Origin: Geopsychrobacter electrodiphilus DSM 16401
GTDB taxonomy: Bacteria > Desulfobacterota > Desulfuromonadia > Desulfuromonadales > Geopsychrobacteraceae
DNA length: 64,000 nucleotides
NCBI RefSeq assembly: GCF_000384395.1
Contig: NZ_ARWE01000001.1
Span: 744,001-808,000 of the forward strand
Direction of reading: 5' to 3'
Positions 1 to 8,478 of the stretch are shown in pieces; the first letter of the stretch is position 1, and every line of letters begins with the position of its first letter. The notes under the pieces were generated by a model. It did not search any database. It was not told the origin of the DNA and saw nothing but the letters and a program-made list of their open reading frames with translations. Position numbers and translations under genes: made by a program.

Positions 1-78
1 AACCATTTCATCGGCGAATGATGGTATGGCGATAAAAACCAGCAGCATACAGAGTAAAATTGAACGGATCTGGGTCAT
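1..78 (-). CDS. N-terminus of an exported protein (runs off the window)
   Basis: Twenty-six codons are visible from an ATG at position 78, preceded by an AGGAG Shine-Dalgarno site at a normal distance. The peptide starts MTQIRS, continues with a hydrophobic stretch of leucine, valine and isoleucine, and then shows a likely signal peptidase I site around PSFADE. It is therefore probably a periplasmic or secreted protein. It lies downstream of xpt on the same strand, after a gap of about 60 bases. The mature part is outside the window, so no function can be given. Confidence 0.6.
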   Translation of the reverse strand, partial: MTQIRSILLCMLLVFIAIPSFADEMV

Positions 79-140
79 GGTCTGTCTCCTTAGTTAAAGT
101 TTTAGTCTTACATTCTAACATCGATTTGAAAATCTGCGTG

Positions 141-671
141 TTAGTTGGTTCGCAGATCAGCCAGCGTCAGAATGGATTCAATGTCGCGTCTTGCGGATTT
201 GTTGATGATGACGGCGGTGCCGATGAGTATGGCATTGGCCTGGGTAAGAATGTCTTCGATGGCCAGGAGGGTGGCGCCCTTGGCGAAGAAGTCGTCGATA
301 AACAAAATTCGTTCACCAGCGCTTAAGACGTCTTTTGATACGTGGAGGCGGGTGGTTTCTTGTTTGGTGAAGCTGAAACTGTCGGCAAAGTAGCAGTCAA
401 CCATGGTCAGGGGCTGCTTTTTTTTGGCGAAGACGTAGGGGACGCCGAGCATACCGGCGACCGGCTGGGCGAGGATGATGCCGCTGGTTTCGGCGGTAAT
501 GACCTTGTCGATCTTTTGACCGATAAAGCGGGTCGCGATATCCGCGGCGAGCAGGTCGATCAGTTGTGGGTCGACCATGTGGTTCAAAAACTGATCGACC
601 TTGATGATTTCACCCGTGACCTGGCCGTCGCGCCTGATCCGTTGAAGCAGTGTCTGTGCGGCAGGATTCAT
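141..671 (-). CDS. xpt: Xanthine phosphoribosyltransferase
   Basis: This type I phosphoribosyltransferase converts xanthine (and possibly guanine or hypoxanthine) plus PRPP to the nucleotide in the cytoplasm. The PRPP-binding loop is visible as ILFIDDFFAKGAT (about residues 122-134), with the two acidic residues followed by the glycine/threonine turn. The N-terminal region matches Xpt, including the KVDQFLNHMVDP stretch. At 176 residues it is slightly shorter than the usual 190. Its ATG overlaps the stop of the upstream permease gene in an ATGA junction, so it is the last gene of the nucleoside-uptake operon. Import is thus tied directly to salvage. Relaxed purine specificity cannot be excluded. 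Confidence 0.88.
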   Translation of the reverse strand: MNPAAQTLLQRIRRDGQVTGEIIKVDQFLNHMVDPQLIDLLAADIATRFIGQKIDKVITAETSGIILAQPVAGMLGVPYVFAKKKQPLTMVDCYFADSFSFTKQETTRLHVSKDVLSAGERILFIDDFFAKGATLLAIEDILTQANAILIGTAVIINKSARRDIESILTLADLRTN

Positions 672-1588
672 TTGCGGTCCTCGCGATCATAGGGCAGGCC
701 GAGGTTGCCGGGCTGCTGGCTGGCGCCTTTTTGCAGGCGGCGGGTTGAAATGACCAGCACGACGATGGTGAACACATAGGGAAGCATCTGCAGAATATGG
801 GCGCTGACGGTGGTGCCCATCGCCTGAAAGCGCAGCTGCATGGCAGTGATACCGCCGAACAGGTAGGCGCCGAACAGGGCGCGGACACTCGACCAGCTGG
901 CAAAAATAACCAGTGCGACGGCGATCCAGCCACGGCCGGCCGACATATTTTCGATCCACATCGGGGTGTAGGCCAAGCTAAGATAGGCACCGCCGATGCC
1001 GACCACGCCGCTGCCGACGGCGACCGCCAGAAAACGGTAGAGGTTGACCGGAATTCCGCAGGCGTCGGCCGCTGCCGGGTTTTCACCGATAGTGCGCAGT
1101 TCCAGGCCCCAGCGGCTGTGGTAGAAAAAGAACCAGATCAGAAGCACCAAGAAAAAGCTGAGATAGATCAGCCAGTCCTGATTAAAAAAGGCCTTGCCGA
1201 CCAGCGGCAGCTGCGAAAACAGCGGTACGGCATGGCGTTCAAAGCCGTCGATGGTCTGGCCGACGACGCCGCGGCCGAAGAGGGCGGTGACTCCGACGCC
1301 GAACATGGTCAGGGCGAGGCCGCTGACAATCTGGTTGCCGCGCAGCTGGACGCAGATCAGGGCGTGGATGCTGCCGGCGGCGAAGGAGGCGCAAAAGGCG
1401 GCGATCACCCCTAACAGCAGGCTACCGCTGGCGAGAGTCGCGGCGAAGCCGCTTAAAGCGCCGATTAGCATCAATCCTTCGATTCCCAGGTTAATGATCC
1501 CGGCGCGTTCGTTGATGATGGCACCTAAGGTGGCAAACAGAATTGGGGTGCCGGCACGTACCGTGGCATCAAGCAGGATCTCAAGCAT
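668..1588 (-). CDS. Nucleoside-type ABC transporter, second permease (NupQ/YufQ-like)
   Basis: Inner-membrane permease of the BPD_transp_2 family with about nine hydrophobic segments. It carries the N-terminal signature seen in this subfamily (INERAGIINLGIEGLMLIGA). I chose the ATG at 1588 (MLEILL) because AGGAGGAGAC sits just upstream and the family normally starts there; this gives 306 residues. It overlaps the end of the first permease gene by 8 bases and xpt by 4, indicating translational coupling. With the other permease, the two-domain ATPase and the BMP lipoprotein it forms a guanosine/nucleoside importer of the kind known from Bacillus and Streptococcus. The substrate is inferred from the family and from the adjoining xpt. 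Confidence 0.88.
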   Translation of the reverse strand: MLEILLDATVRAGTPILFATLGAIINERAGIINLGIEGLMLIGALSGFAATLASGSLLLGVIAAFCASFAAGSIHALICVQLRGNQIVSGLALTMFGVGVTALFGRGVVGQTIDGFERHAVPLFSQLPLVGKAFFNQDWLIYLSFFLVLLIWFFFYHSRWGLELRTIGENPAAADACGIPVNLYRFLAVAVGSGVVGIGGAYLSLAYTPMWIENMSAGRGWIAVALVIFASWSSVRALFGAYLFGGITAMQLRFQAMGTTVSAHILQMLPYVFTIVVLVISTRRLQKGASQQPGNLGLPYDREDRK

Positions 1589-2654
1589 GGGTCTCCTCCT
1601 TGACGCGGCGCAGGCGGAAATTGATAAAAAAGTCACTGGCCAGCAGGAAGAACAGGATCAGTCCCTGAAAGGCATAGGCAAAGGCTACGGGCAGTTGCCA
1701 TGAGAGTTGCAGGCTGTCGCCCCCGACCAGCAGTACCCCGAGGAGAAATGAGACGATGACGACCCCGAGTGCAGAACGTCGCGCCAGCCAGGCGATGATG
1801 ATGGCCGTGTAGCCGTATCCGGGGGAGAGGCCATGTTGCAGCCGGTGTTGGAGGCCGGCGACTTCGCTGAATCCGGCAATGCCGGCGATGGCGCCGCTAA
1901 GGGTCAAAACCAGAAAAATAGCCAGCCCGGTGTTCATTCCGGCGTAACGCGCCGCGGCCGGGTTGCTGCCGATCGCTTTAACCTGGAAGCCCCAGATCGT
2001 GCGTTCCATCAGCAGGTAGATCGCCAGGGCACAGAAGAGGGCGAGGAAAAATCCGCTGTGCAGACGGGTGCCGAAGTATTCGCTGAAGCGTGCGGCTTCG
2101 CCGAACTGTGCGGTGAGGGGGAAGTTGAAGCCGTCGGGATTTTTCCAGGGCCCGAAGATCAGGTAATCGGCGAGCAGAATAGCGATGTAGTTCATCAGCA
2201 GGGTGACAATGACTTCATTGACCTGCCAGCGGGCGCGTAAGAGTCCGGCGACCGAGGCCCAGAGCCCTCCAGCGATAACGGCGGCGACAAACATCGCCGG
2301 GAGCATCCATGATGAATCCAGTCCCGAAAAGAGCGCAACCCATGTAGCGCCGCAGGCGCCCATGTAGAGTTGACCCTCGGCGCCGATATTCCAGATCTGC
2401 ATGCGGAAGGCCACCGAGACCGCCAGACCGGTGATGATCAGGGGCGTGGTCTTGACCAGGGTCTCAGAGAGGCCATAGACCGAACCCAGAGCTTCGTGCA
2501 GGATCTCAATATAGGCCGCCGCCGGGTCGACCCCGGCAAAGAGGAGGAGAAACCCGGCGACAAACAGGGCGACCAGGATCGAAGTGATGATCGCCATACT
2601 CCGGAAGAGGGCAGTCCCCTGTTCACGTTTTTCGATGCGCAGGTGCAGACTCAT
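1581..2654 (-). CDS. Nucleoside-type ABC transporter, first permease (NupP/YufP-like)
   Basis: A 357-residue polytopic membrane protein of the same BPD_transp_2 family as its downstream neighbour, with a short basic cytoplasmic N-terminus (MSLHLRIEKREQG). The characteristic segment FRMQIWNIGAEGQLYMGA lies near residues 83-100 and the EAA-like region IGSNPAAARYAGM near 228-240. The start codon overlaps the stop of the ATPase gene (ATGA). The pair probably forms the heterodimeric membrane channel of the importer. Confidence 0.88.
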   Translation of the reverse strand: MSLHLRIEKREQGTALFRSMAIITSILVALFVAGFLLLFAGVDPAAAYIEILHEALGSVYGLSETLVKTTPLIITGLAVSVAFRMQIWNIGAEGQLYMGACGATWVALFSGLDSSWMLPAMFVAAVIAGGLWASVAGLLRARWQVNEVIVTLLMNYIAILLADYLIFGPWKNPDGFNFPLTAQFGEAARFSEYFGTRLHSGFFLALFCALAIYLLMERTIWGFQVKAIGSNPAAARYAGMNTGLAIFLVLTLSGAIAGIAGFSEVAGLQHRLQHGLSPGYGYTAIIIAWLARRSALGVVIVSFLLGVLLVGGDSLQLSWQLPVAFAYAFQGLILFFLLASDFFINFRLRRVKEETHA

Positions 2655-4159
2655 GCTGGCACCTCGCCGCTCATCATCAGGCCGATCTGTTCGCGGCTGG
2701 CGTTGGCCGGGTCGACATAGCCGATCAGGCGCCCGCGGAAGATCACCGCCAGGCGATCACAGATTTTATAGAGTTCGTCGAGATCTTCCGAAATCAGAAT
2801 GGTGCTCATGCCGTTACTCGCTCCATCGGCGATCACCTTGTGGACGTATTCCGCTGAGCCGATATCGAGCCCGCGGGTCGGGTAGAGGGCGACCAGCACC
2901 GCTGGTTGTTCGGAGAGTTCACGTGCGATGATAACCTTTTGAATGTTGCCTCCAGAGAGCAGCCGTACCGGGCTGCCCAGTGGGCCGGCCTTGATCGCAA
3001 ACTGGTCGATCTTCTCTGCGGCGTTCTGACGGATGGCGCTGCGGCTCTGAAACACCCCGTGACGAAAGCGTCGGGCACGAAAATTTTTAAGGATCAGGTT
3101 TTCGTCAAGGCTCAGGTCAGGCACGATTCCGATTGCCTTGCGGTCTTCGGGGATGTGGGCGATGCCGGCAATATAGCTGCTGCGCGCACAGCTGCGGGTG
3201 ATATCCTGGCCCGCGGCGAGAATCCGGCCGCTGTCGACCCGGGTCAGACCGGTCAGCGCTTCGGCGAGGGCCTTCTGGCCGTTGCCGGCGATCCCGGCGA
3301 TGCCGAGAATCTCCCCTTTTTTGAGCAGCAGGTCGAAGTTGTCGAGATCGGCCAGGCCACGGTCATTGCGCACCGAAAGTTTGTCGATCTCCAGCACAAT
3401 CTCGTCGCTGAAGGGGAGTGATTTTTGCCATTCGGGGATGCTGTCGCTGCCGATCATCAGCGCGGCCAGTTTGTTTTGATCAAAATTGCCTTTTTCAAGG
3501 GTGGTCACACTGCGCCCTTTTTTAAGGATGGTCACGCGATCGGAAATCTCCATCACCTCACGCATCTTGTGTGAAATGAAGATGACGCTCTTCCCCTGCG
3601 TTTTAAGGTGCTGCAGGACGCTGAACAGCTTGTCCGCTTCCTGGGGAGTGAGGACGGCGGTCGGTTCATCCAGAATCAGCAAACGACAATCGCGCATCAG
3701 GAGTTTGATCAGTTCGATCCACTGCTGGGCGCCGATCGAAAGTTTCCACACCGGGGTGTCCAGATTGAGATCCAGACCAAATTCTTCGATGGTCTGTTGG
3801 ATTTTGATGCGTAACTGACGGCGCGGGAAGAGGAACGGTACCCCTTGCAGGGCGACCAGAATGTTTTCGAGTACGCTGTGAGCCGGAACCAGCATGAAGT
3901 GCTGGTGGACCATGCCGATGCCGAGGGCCAGTGAGTCGCGGGGTGAGGTAAAGCGGATCGGTCGGCCATTGAACTCCAGGCTGCCGCGGTCAGGCGCATA
4001 AAACCCGGTCAGCACGTTCATCAGGGTGCTCTTCCCGGCGCCATTCTCCCCTAAGAGGGTATGGATTTCCCCGGCCTTGATCTCACAGGAGACGTCATCG
4101 AGCGCGACGACCCCGGGGAAGGTCTTACGGATCTGTTTAAGCTGCAAGAGTACAGGCAT
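2651..4159 (-). CDS. Nucleoside-type ABC transporter ATP-binding protein, two ABC domains (NupO/YufO-like)
   Basis: A 502-residue protein with two tandem ABC ATPase domains, as in sugar and nucleoside importers. Domain 1 has Walker A GENGAGKST and Walker B LLILDEPTAVLTPQE. Domain 2 has a degenerate Walker A (GIAGNGQKAL) but a good signature LSGGNIQK. I chose the ATG at 4159 (MPVLLQLKQIRKTF) because ABC domains of this family begin there; a longer reading from 4249 adds 30 unlikely residues and runs through a terminator hairpin. No strong Shine-Dalgarno site precedes it. The gene follows the BMP lipoprotein gene after a terminator, so it probably depends on read-through. Confidence 0.88.
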   Translation of the reverse strand: MPVLLQLKQIRKTFPGVVALDDVSCEIKAGEIHTLLGENGAGKSTLMNVLTGFYAPDRGSLEFNGRPIRFTSPRDSLALGIGMVHQHFMLVPAHSVLENILVALQGVPFLFPRRQLRIKIQQTIEEFGLDLNLDTPVWKLSIGAQQWIELIKLLMRDCRLLILDEPTAVLTPQEADKLFSVLQHLKTQGKSVIFISHKMREVMEISDRVTILKKGRSVTTLEKGNFDQNKLAALMIGSDSIPEWQKSLPFSDEIVLEIDKLSVRNDRGLADLDNFDLLLKKGEILGIAGIAGNGQKALAEALTGLTRVDSGRILAAGQDITRSCARSSYIAGIAHIPEDRKAIGIVPDLSLDENLILKNFRARRFRHGVFQSRSAIRQNAAEKIDQFAIKAGPLGSPVRLLSGGNIQKVIIARELSEQPAVLVALYPTRGLDIGSAEYVHKVIADGASNGMSTILISEDLDELYKICDRLAVIFRGRLIGYVDPANASREQIGLMMSGEVPA

Positions 4160-4237
4160 GGTGTCCAGTTGTCGAAAAGAGGTGCGTGTGCAGTCAGGCT
4201 GAACTGGAAAAATGTGCCAGTGCTGCAGGTATGGATG

Positions 4238-4275
4238 AAAAAAAGGCACGCTCTCATTCGCGTAGAGCGTGCCTT
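4238..4275 (-). terminator. Intrinsic terminator between BMP lipoprotein gene and ABC ATPase gene
   Basis: On the minus strand a perfect 12-base stem (AAGGCACGCTCT pairing with AGAGCGTGCCTT) with a 9-base loop is followed by a run of seven T. It lies just after the lipoprotein stop codon and inside the operon. It probably terminates most transcripts, so that the binding protein is made in excess over the transporter core. Confidence 0.85.
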
Positions 4276-4292
4276 AGGATTTGGCATTTCCC

Positions 4293-5429
4293 TTATTTAG
4301 GGATTGTGCCCTGAACCCCCTCGACAAACCAGTTCATGCCGAGGAGCGCGCCATCGTCCATGTGGACTCCGGCGGCAATGACTTCTTTGCCGGTCTGATC
4401 CTTGAGCGGCCCGCTAAAGGGGATGAGGGTTCCGGCAATGATCGCTTTCTGCTTTTCGGCGACCAGCGCCTTGACATCAGCCGGGACCTTGTCGCTCAGT
4501 GGCGCGAGCCGGACCAGATCTTCTTTCATCCCCCACCAGATCTTTTCGCTCTTCCAGGTGCCGTTATGGACTTCTGCGGCGGTCTTGGTGTAGACGGCGG
4601 CCCAGTTCCAGACGGGTGCGGTTAAAAAAGCATTGGGGGCAAATTTACGATTATCGCTGTTGTAACCGATGACGTAAGCGCCTCGGGCTTCGGCTGCCTG
4701 CAGGGTGGCGGGTGCGTCCTGATGCATGGCCAGCACATCGGCACCAACATCCAGCAGGCTGTCGGCTGCGTCGCGCTCGACGCCTGGATCAAACCAGGTC
4801 TGGGTCCAGACCACTTTAACCGTTGCCTTGGGGTTAACGCTGCGGACCCCAAGGGTAAACGCGTTGATACCGCGGATCACTTCCGGGATCGGGAAGGCGG
4901 CCACGTAACCGATGGTGTTGGTCCTGGTCATTTTGCCGGCAATCAGACCGGACAGATAGCGTGGTTCGTACATCCGACCGAAGTAGGTGCCGACGTTTTC
5001 CGCCGTCTTGTAGCCCGAGCAGTGCATAAAAACGACATCTTTATTCTTGGCAGCCACATCCAGGGTTGCATCCATAAAGCCGAAGCTGGTGGTGAAGATC
5101 AGGTTATGACCCTTTTTTACCAGGCCGTTGATGACCCGCGTCGCTTCGGCGCCTTCGGGCACCGACTCAAGAAAAGTGGAAGGTTCAACATATGGTGCTT
5201 TTTCCATGGCGATCCGGCCCTGATCGTGGGCCCATGTCCAGCCTGCGTCACCGACCGGGCCAACATAGATAAAGCCGGCTTTGACCAGTTTTCCGCTTGC
5301 AGGTGTTGTTGCGGGTGTTGTTGCGGGTGTTGCCGCCGGTGTTGCCGCCGGTTCAGTCGGCTTCTGATCGTTAGTACAGCCGGCCATCAAGAGGGTCAGG
5401 ATCGCTAACAGGGTGAGAAGTTTTTTCAT
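4293..5429 (-). CDS. BMP-family substrate-binding lipoprotein (nucleoside importer)
   Basis: Periplasmic, membrane-anchored binding protein of the Bmp/PnrA family. The signal peptide ends in a lipobox (LMAGC, lipidated Cys18). It is followed by a low-complexity spacer of Ala-Thr-Pro repeats (about residues 25-44), then the BMP fold. Family features include GFIYVGPVGDAGWTWAHDQG near residues 52-71 and the later segments DVVFMHCSGY and VGYVAAFPIPEVIRGINAF. It is the first gene of the operon, has its own sigma-70-like promoter, and is separated from the ATPase gene by a terminator. Purine nucleosides are the likely ligands, judged from the family and from xpt in the operon. Confidence 0.9.
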   Translation of the reverse strand: MKKLLTLLAILTLLMAGCTNDQKPTEPAATPAATPATTPATTPASGKLVKAGFIYVGPVGDAGWTWAHDQGRIAMEKAPYVEPSTFLESVPEGAEATRVINGLVKKGHNLIFTTSFGFMDATLDVAAKNKDVVFMHCSGYKTAENVGTYFGRMYEPRYLSGLIAGKMTRTNTIGYVAAFPIPEVIRGINAFTLGVRSVNPKATVKVVWTQTWFDPGVERDAADSLLDVGADVLAMHQDAPATLQAAEARGAYVIGYNSDNRKFAPNAFLTAPVWNWAAVYTKTAAEVHNGTWKSEKIWWGMKEDLVRLAPLSDKVPADVKALVAEKQKAIIAGTLIPFSGPLKDQTGKEVIAAGVHMDDGALLGMNWFVEGVQGTIPK

Positions 5430-5477
5430 CAGGATAACCTTTCCTTTAACTTTATTTAAATAGTACGCAAATGAGAA

Positions 5478-5506
5478 CTTTTAGAGCAGAAACCAGCAAC
5501 TGTCAA
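5478..5506 (-). promoter_or_regulatory. Sigma-70-like promoter of the nucleoside importer operon
   Basis: On the minus strand a perfect TTGACA (-35) lies 17 bases from TAAAAG (-10), ending about 48 bases upstream of the lipoprotein ATG. The -35 element sits just beyond the stop codon of the preceding peptidase gene. This is a pattern match only. Confidence 0.6.
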
Positions 5507-5511
5507 GCGGT

Positions 5512-6816
5512 TCAGGGCTGGACAAGTTTGCTGGTAATGTTGTTTTTAACCCAGCTGGCATCCCACCATTCGAGCGGCTGTACCGCGATCCCGGAGATAA
5601 ATACGCCGAAGTGCAGATGATCTCCCCCGGCCATACCGGTGGATCCGGAGCGCCCGATGGGTTGGTCGCTGTGGACCTGATCACCCACGGTCACATCCAG
5701 CTGACTCATGTGGGCGTAGAGTGTTTGCAGGCCGAGTCCATGATCGATGACCACGCACTGGCCGTAGATGCCGAGATAGTCCGCAAAGACAACCGTGCCG
5801 GAGTTGGCGGCAATGACTTTGGCGTGGGCCACCGAGGCGAGGTCAAAGCCCAGGTGGGTGGCGTGGTCAATCTTTTTTCCATGGTAGATATAATCACGTG
5901 CATCGGCAAAAGACGCCAGCGTCGAGGCCCCTGGTTGGCGGGTGAATGCGCCTTTCCAGAGGGCAACTGGTGAGGTGTTGTGTGAGAGCTCAACCAGCTT
6001 TTGGCGATTGTCGGCGCGCACATCGCGGTTGACCTTGAGAAATATCTCGAGAGGATCGCTTAAACCCGGGGCCAGGGATTCAAATTCAGGCGCTTTCTGT
6101 TGCAGAAAGCTGTCCGGCAGGTTGATCTGACGGTGGCGGAATTTCTCCTCAATCGTATGGTAGTAAATGCCAGCCTGTCGTTCGTTCCCCGCCAGGTCAC
6201 GAGCCACGACCCGCGGTACAAAATCAGCCTCTTTTAAATTCCAGGGCCAGCAGCCGAGGACGATGTAATTTCCTGAAGCTTGCTTGAATCCGGGGAAAAA
6301 ATGGTCACCAATCATCAGACCGGAGGTTTTAACCTCTTCATTCAGTCGATAGATGACAAGCCCTGATCCTCCGTGTCGGAAATTATGCGTACGGCTCAGA
6401 ACCGAAATGATTGGTGCGCGGCTATCGTAGGTCAGGTTGAAACTGACCTTCTCACTGTTTCCTTTTCCGAGATGATAGATCGAACGGTCACCGCTGGTGA
6501 CTTCAATGGTGACGGGACCTTCACCCAGTTTTTTATCGCCCAGCAGAAGATCGATCTGAGCGTTCAGGGTCTGAGGCGGAAATTCCTGGCTGAGGAGGAG
6601 CAGATGCTTATCGCCCTGAACCGCTTCGACCTTCAGACTCTTCAGACCGGTACCTTCATCGCTGAGGTTGAGTTTCAGAGGCGTCGTGTTGGAAACCGGT
6701 CCAGTGCCAGGAGTCAACTGGACCAAGGGGGCCGCGGTGTCTCGAAAATAGGTGAAGGCGGCGGCAAACAAGCCGATGACAATCAGGATCAGGAGCAGTT
6801 TCTTGAGTGATTTCAA
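5512..6816 (-). CDS. M23-family metallopeptidase (LytM-like), membrane-anchored
   Basis: A 434-residue cell-envelope protein with one N-terminal transmembrane or signal-anchor segment (residues 6-25), a long beta-rich middle region, and a C-terminal M23/LytM domain (about 320-420). The zinc and catalytic motifs are present: HLGFD, then YAHMSQ, then HLHFG. The domain should therefore be able to cleave peptidoglycan crossbridges, or act as an envelope scaffold if regulated. The start is a TTG at 6816, with GAGG five bases upstream and no ATG nearby. A sigma-70-like promoter lies about 100 bases upstream. It is probably a single-gene unit, as the following operon has its own promoter. Confidence 0.85.
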   Translation of the reverse strand: MKSLKKLLLILIVIGLFAAAFTYFRDTAAPLVQLTPGTGPVSNTTPLKLNLSDEGTGLKSLKVEAVQGDKHLLLLSQEFPPQTLNAQIDLLLGDKKLGEGPVTIEVTSGDRSIYHLGKGNSEKVSFNLTYDSRAPIISVLSRTHNFRHGGSGLVIYRLNEEVKTSGLMIGDHFFPGFKQASGNYIVLGCWPWNLKEADFVPRVVARDLAGNERQAGIYYHTIEEKFRHRQINLPDSFLQQKAPEFESLAPGLSDPLEIFLKVNRDVRADNRQKLVELSHNTSPVALWKGAFTRQPGASTLASFADARDYIYHGKKIDHATHLGFDLASVAHAKVIAANSGTVVFADYLGIYGQCVVIDHGLGLQTLYAHMSQLDVTVGDQVHSDQPIGRSGSTGMAGGDHLHFGVFISGIAVQPLEWWDASWVKNNITSKLVQP

Positions 6817-6870
6817 AGCAACCTCGATTGGGGGAGAGACGTATGATGCTGTTATTTCTAAAATAAATCA

Positions 6871-6897
6871 GGCCGGAGATCAGGTAAGTCTCCGGCC
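6871..6897 (-). terminator. Hairpin after lpdA, also at the 5' end of the peptidase transcript
   Basis: A perfect 9-base stem (GGCCGGAGA with TCTCCGGCC, 9-base loop) is followed on the minus strand by an A/T-rich stretch with TTTATTTT. It lies about 60 bases past the lpdA stop, so it is a plausible but weak terminator. The promoter predicted at 6912-6940 would start transcripts just in front of this hairpin, so it could also act as a leader element. Confidence 0.5.
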
Positions 6898-6911
6898 CGG
6901 AATGAATCTGG

Positions 6912-6940
6912 ATTCTCGCGGTTCGGGCAACTTTTGTCAA
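6912..6940 (-). promoter_or_regulatory. Sigma-70-like promoter of the M23 peptidase gene
   Basis: On the minus strand TTGACA lies 17 bases from GAGAAT. The site is in the lpdA-peptidase gap. The predicted start of transcription falls directly before the hairpin at 6871-6897. Confidence 0.5.
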
Positions 6941-6959
6941 GGGCCCTGTTGCGCTTGAA

Positions 6960-8369
6960 TCAGGCGTGAATCGCCTCTTTGGTCACGGCAAGTGCCGCCT
7001 CGCGCAAGGCTTCAGCCAGAGTCGGATGGGCGTGGCAGGTGACCGCCATATCGTGCACGCTGCCGCCGAAATTAATCACGGTGGTCGCTTCGGCGATCAG
7101 CTCGGAGGCGTGAGGGCCGATAATATGAATGCCGTGGATGCGCCCGGTTTCGGGATCAGCCAGAACCTTGATGAACCCTTCGCTATCCTCCATCGCCAGG
7201 GCCCGGCCACTGGCGGCAAAATAGAACTTGCCGGCAGCAAAAGAAATGCCGTCAGCGGTTAGGCCCGCTTCGCTACGCCCGACGCTGGCGACTTCGGGGT
7301 GGGTGTAGGTGACCGCCGGTATAGCGTTGTAATTGAGGCTGGCGTGTTGTCCGGCCATGCGCTCGACACAGACCACACCTTCATCGCTGGCCTTGTGCGC
7401 CAGCATCGGACCAGGGATCAGATCGCCGATGGCAAAGATGCCAGGGGCGCTGGTCTGATAGTTCTCATCGACCTCAAGAAACCCCTGCTTGTTGGGCTCA
7501 AGCCCTACTGCTTCGAGCCCCAGAGCTGCGGTCTGTGGTCTGCGCCCGGTTGCGACCAGAATCAGGTCGCAGTCGACAGTCTCGTCCCCCTTGGCACTGC
7601 TCAGTTTGACCTTATAGCCTTGGCCGGCCTTATCCGCGGATTCGACTTTGGTTTCAAGGCGAATCTCAAGACCTTGCTTTGTCAAGCTGCGCTGCAGCAG
7701 TTTGGCCATTTGCGGATCGGTGCCCGGCACCAGTTGCGGGAGCATCTCGACGATGGTCACTGCCGCGCCGAGGCGGCTCCAGACTGAACCCATTTCGAGC
7801 CCGATCACGCCCCCACCAACCACCAGCATCTTTTTTGGTACTTTTGGAAGTGTCAGGGCTTCGCGCGCCGAGATGATCGTTTTACCATTGAAAGGGAGGT
7901 GCGGCAGCTGAATCGCCTCACTGCCTGTGGCCAATAGCAGACGTTTGGCTTGCAGGCTCAGGGTTGCATCGCCACTGATCTCGACCTGCTGCAGGTCATC
8001 CTTTGGCGCCAGAATTTTAGCCTGACCCGTAAAACTGTCGATCTTGTGCTTCTTGAACAGACCGGCTATGCCGCCGGTCAGCTTGGTAACGATCTGATCT
8101 TTGCGTGCCATGAGCTTTTGCAGGTCGAAACTGACATTGCTGCAACTGATCCCGTGGGCATCAAGATCGTGGTTCATTTTGTAGAGCTGTTCACTTGATT
8201 CAAGCAAGGCCTTGCTCGGGATACAGCCTTCATTCAGGCAGACGCCACCCAGAGTCGTGCGCTTTTCAATCACGGCGACCTTGAATCCGAGCTGTGCGCC
8301 GCGGATCGCCGCGACATAACCGCCGGGACCCGCTCCAATTATCAGCAGATCATAAATTTTATCACTCAT
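6960..8369 (-). CDS. lpdA: Dihydrolipoyl dehydrogenase (E3)
   Basis: A 469-residue FAD enzyme that reoxidises dihydrolipoamide on E2 with NAD+. The FAD motif GAGPGGYVAA is at residues 12-21, the redox-active disulfide is Cys44/Cys49 (GGVCLNEGCIPSK), the NAD-binding GGGVIGLEMGS is central, and the catalytic His/Glu region HAHPTLAEA is near the C-terminus. It starts with an ATG after AAGGAGAGATGA. It is the third gene of sucA-sucB-lpdA, about 100 bases after sucB; the gap holds short G-rich repeats. It may also serve other lipoamide complexes or the glycine cleavage system. Confidence 0.95.
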   Translation of the reverse strand: MSDKIYDLLIIGAGPGGYVAAIRGAQLGFKVAVIEKRTTLGGVCLNEGCIPSKALLESSEQLYKMNHDLDAHGISCSNVSFDLQKLMARKDQIVTKLTGGIAGLFKKHKIDSFTGQAKILAPKDDLQQVEISGDATLSLQAKRLLLATGSEAIQLPHLPFNGKTIISAREALTLPKVPKKMLVVGGGVIGLEMGSVWSRLGAAVTIVEMLPQLVPGTDPQMAKLLQRSLTKQGLEIRLETKVESADKAGQGYKVKLSSAKGDETVDCDLILVATGRRPQTAALGLEAVGLEPNKQGFLEVDENYQTSAPGIFAIGDLIPGPMLAHKASDEGVVCVERMAGQHASLNYNAIPAVTYTHPEVASVGRSEAGLTADGISFAAGKFYFAASGRALAMEDSEGFIKVLADPETGRIHGIHIIGPHASELIAEATTVINFGGSVHDMAVTCHAHPTLAEALREAALAVTKEAIHA

Positions 8370-8391
8370 TCATCTCTCCTTAGGCGAGATA

Positions 8392-8478
8392 GGGTGAGGA
8401 GTAAAGCGTGGGGGGTGAGGAGTAAAATCTCTAAGATCTTTTGATTTTGGCCTCACACCTCACACCTCTCGCCTCACA
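8392..8478. repeat. GTGAGG-type direct and inverted short repeats between sucB and lpdA
   Basis: Two direct copies of GGGTGAGGAGTAAA lie at 8392-8405 and 8413-8426. Three CCTCAC units, the reverse complement of GTGAGG, lie at 8451-8478, so the two halves could pair into an imperfect hairpin. The array touches the last codons of sucB. It resembles a small intergenic repeat element; no other copy is visible in this window. Confidence 0.55.

Noticed and set aside
4160-4249. Longer N-terminus for the ABC ATPase
   Set aside because: The extra 30 residues run through the terminator stem and do not fit the family.
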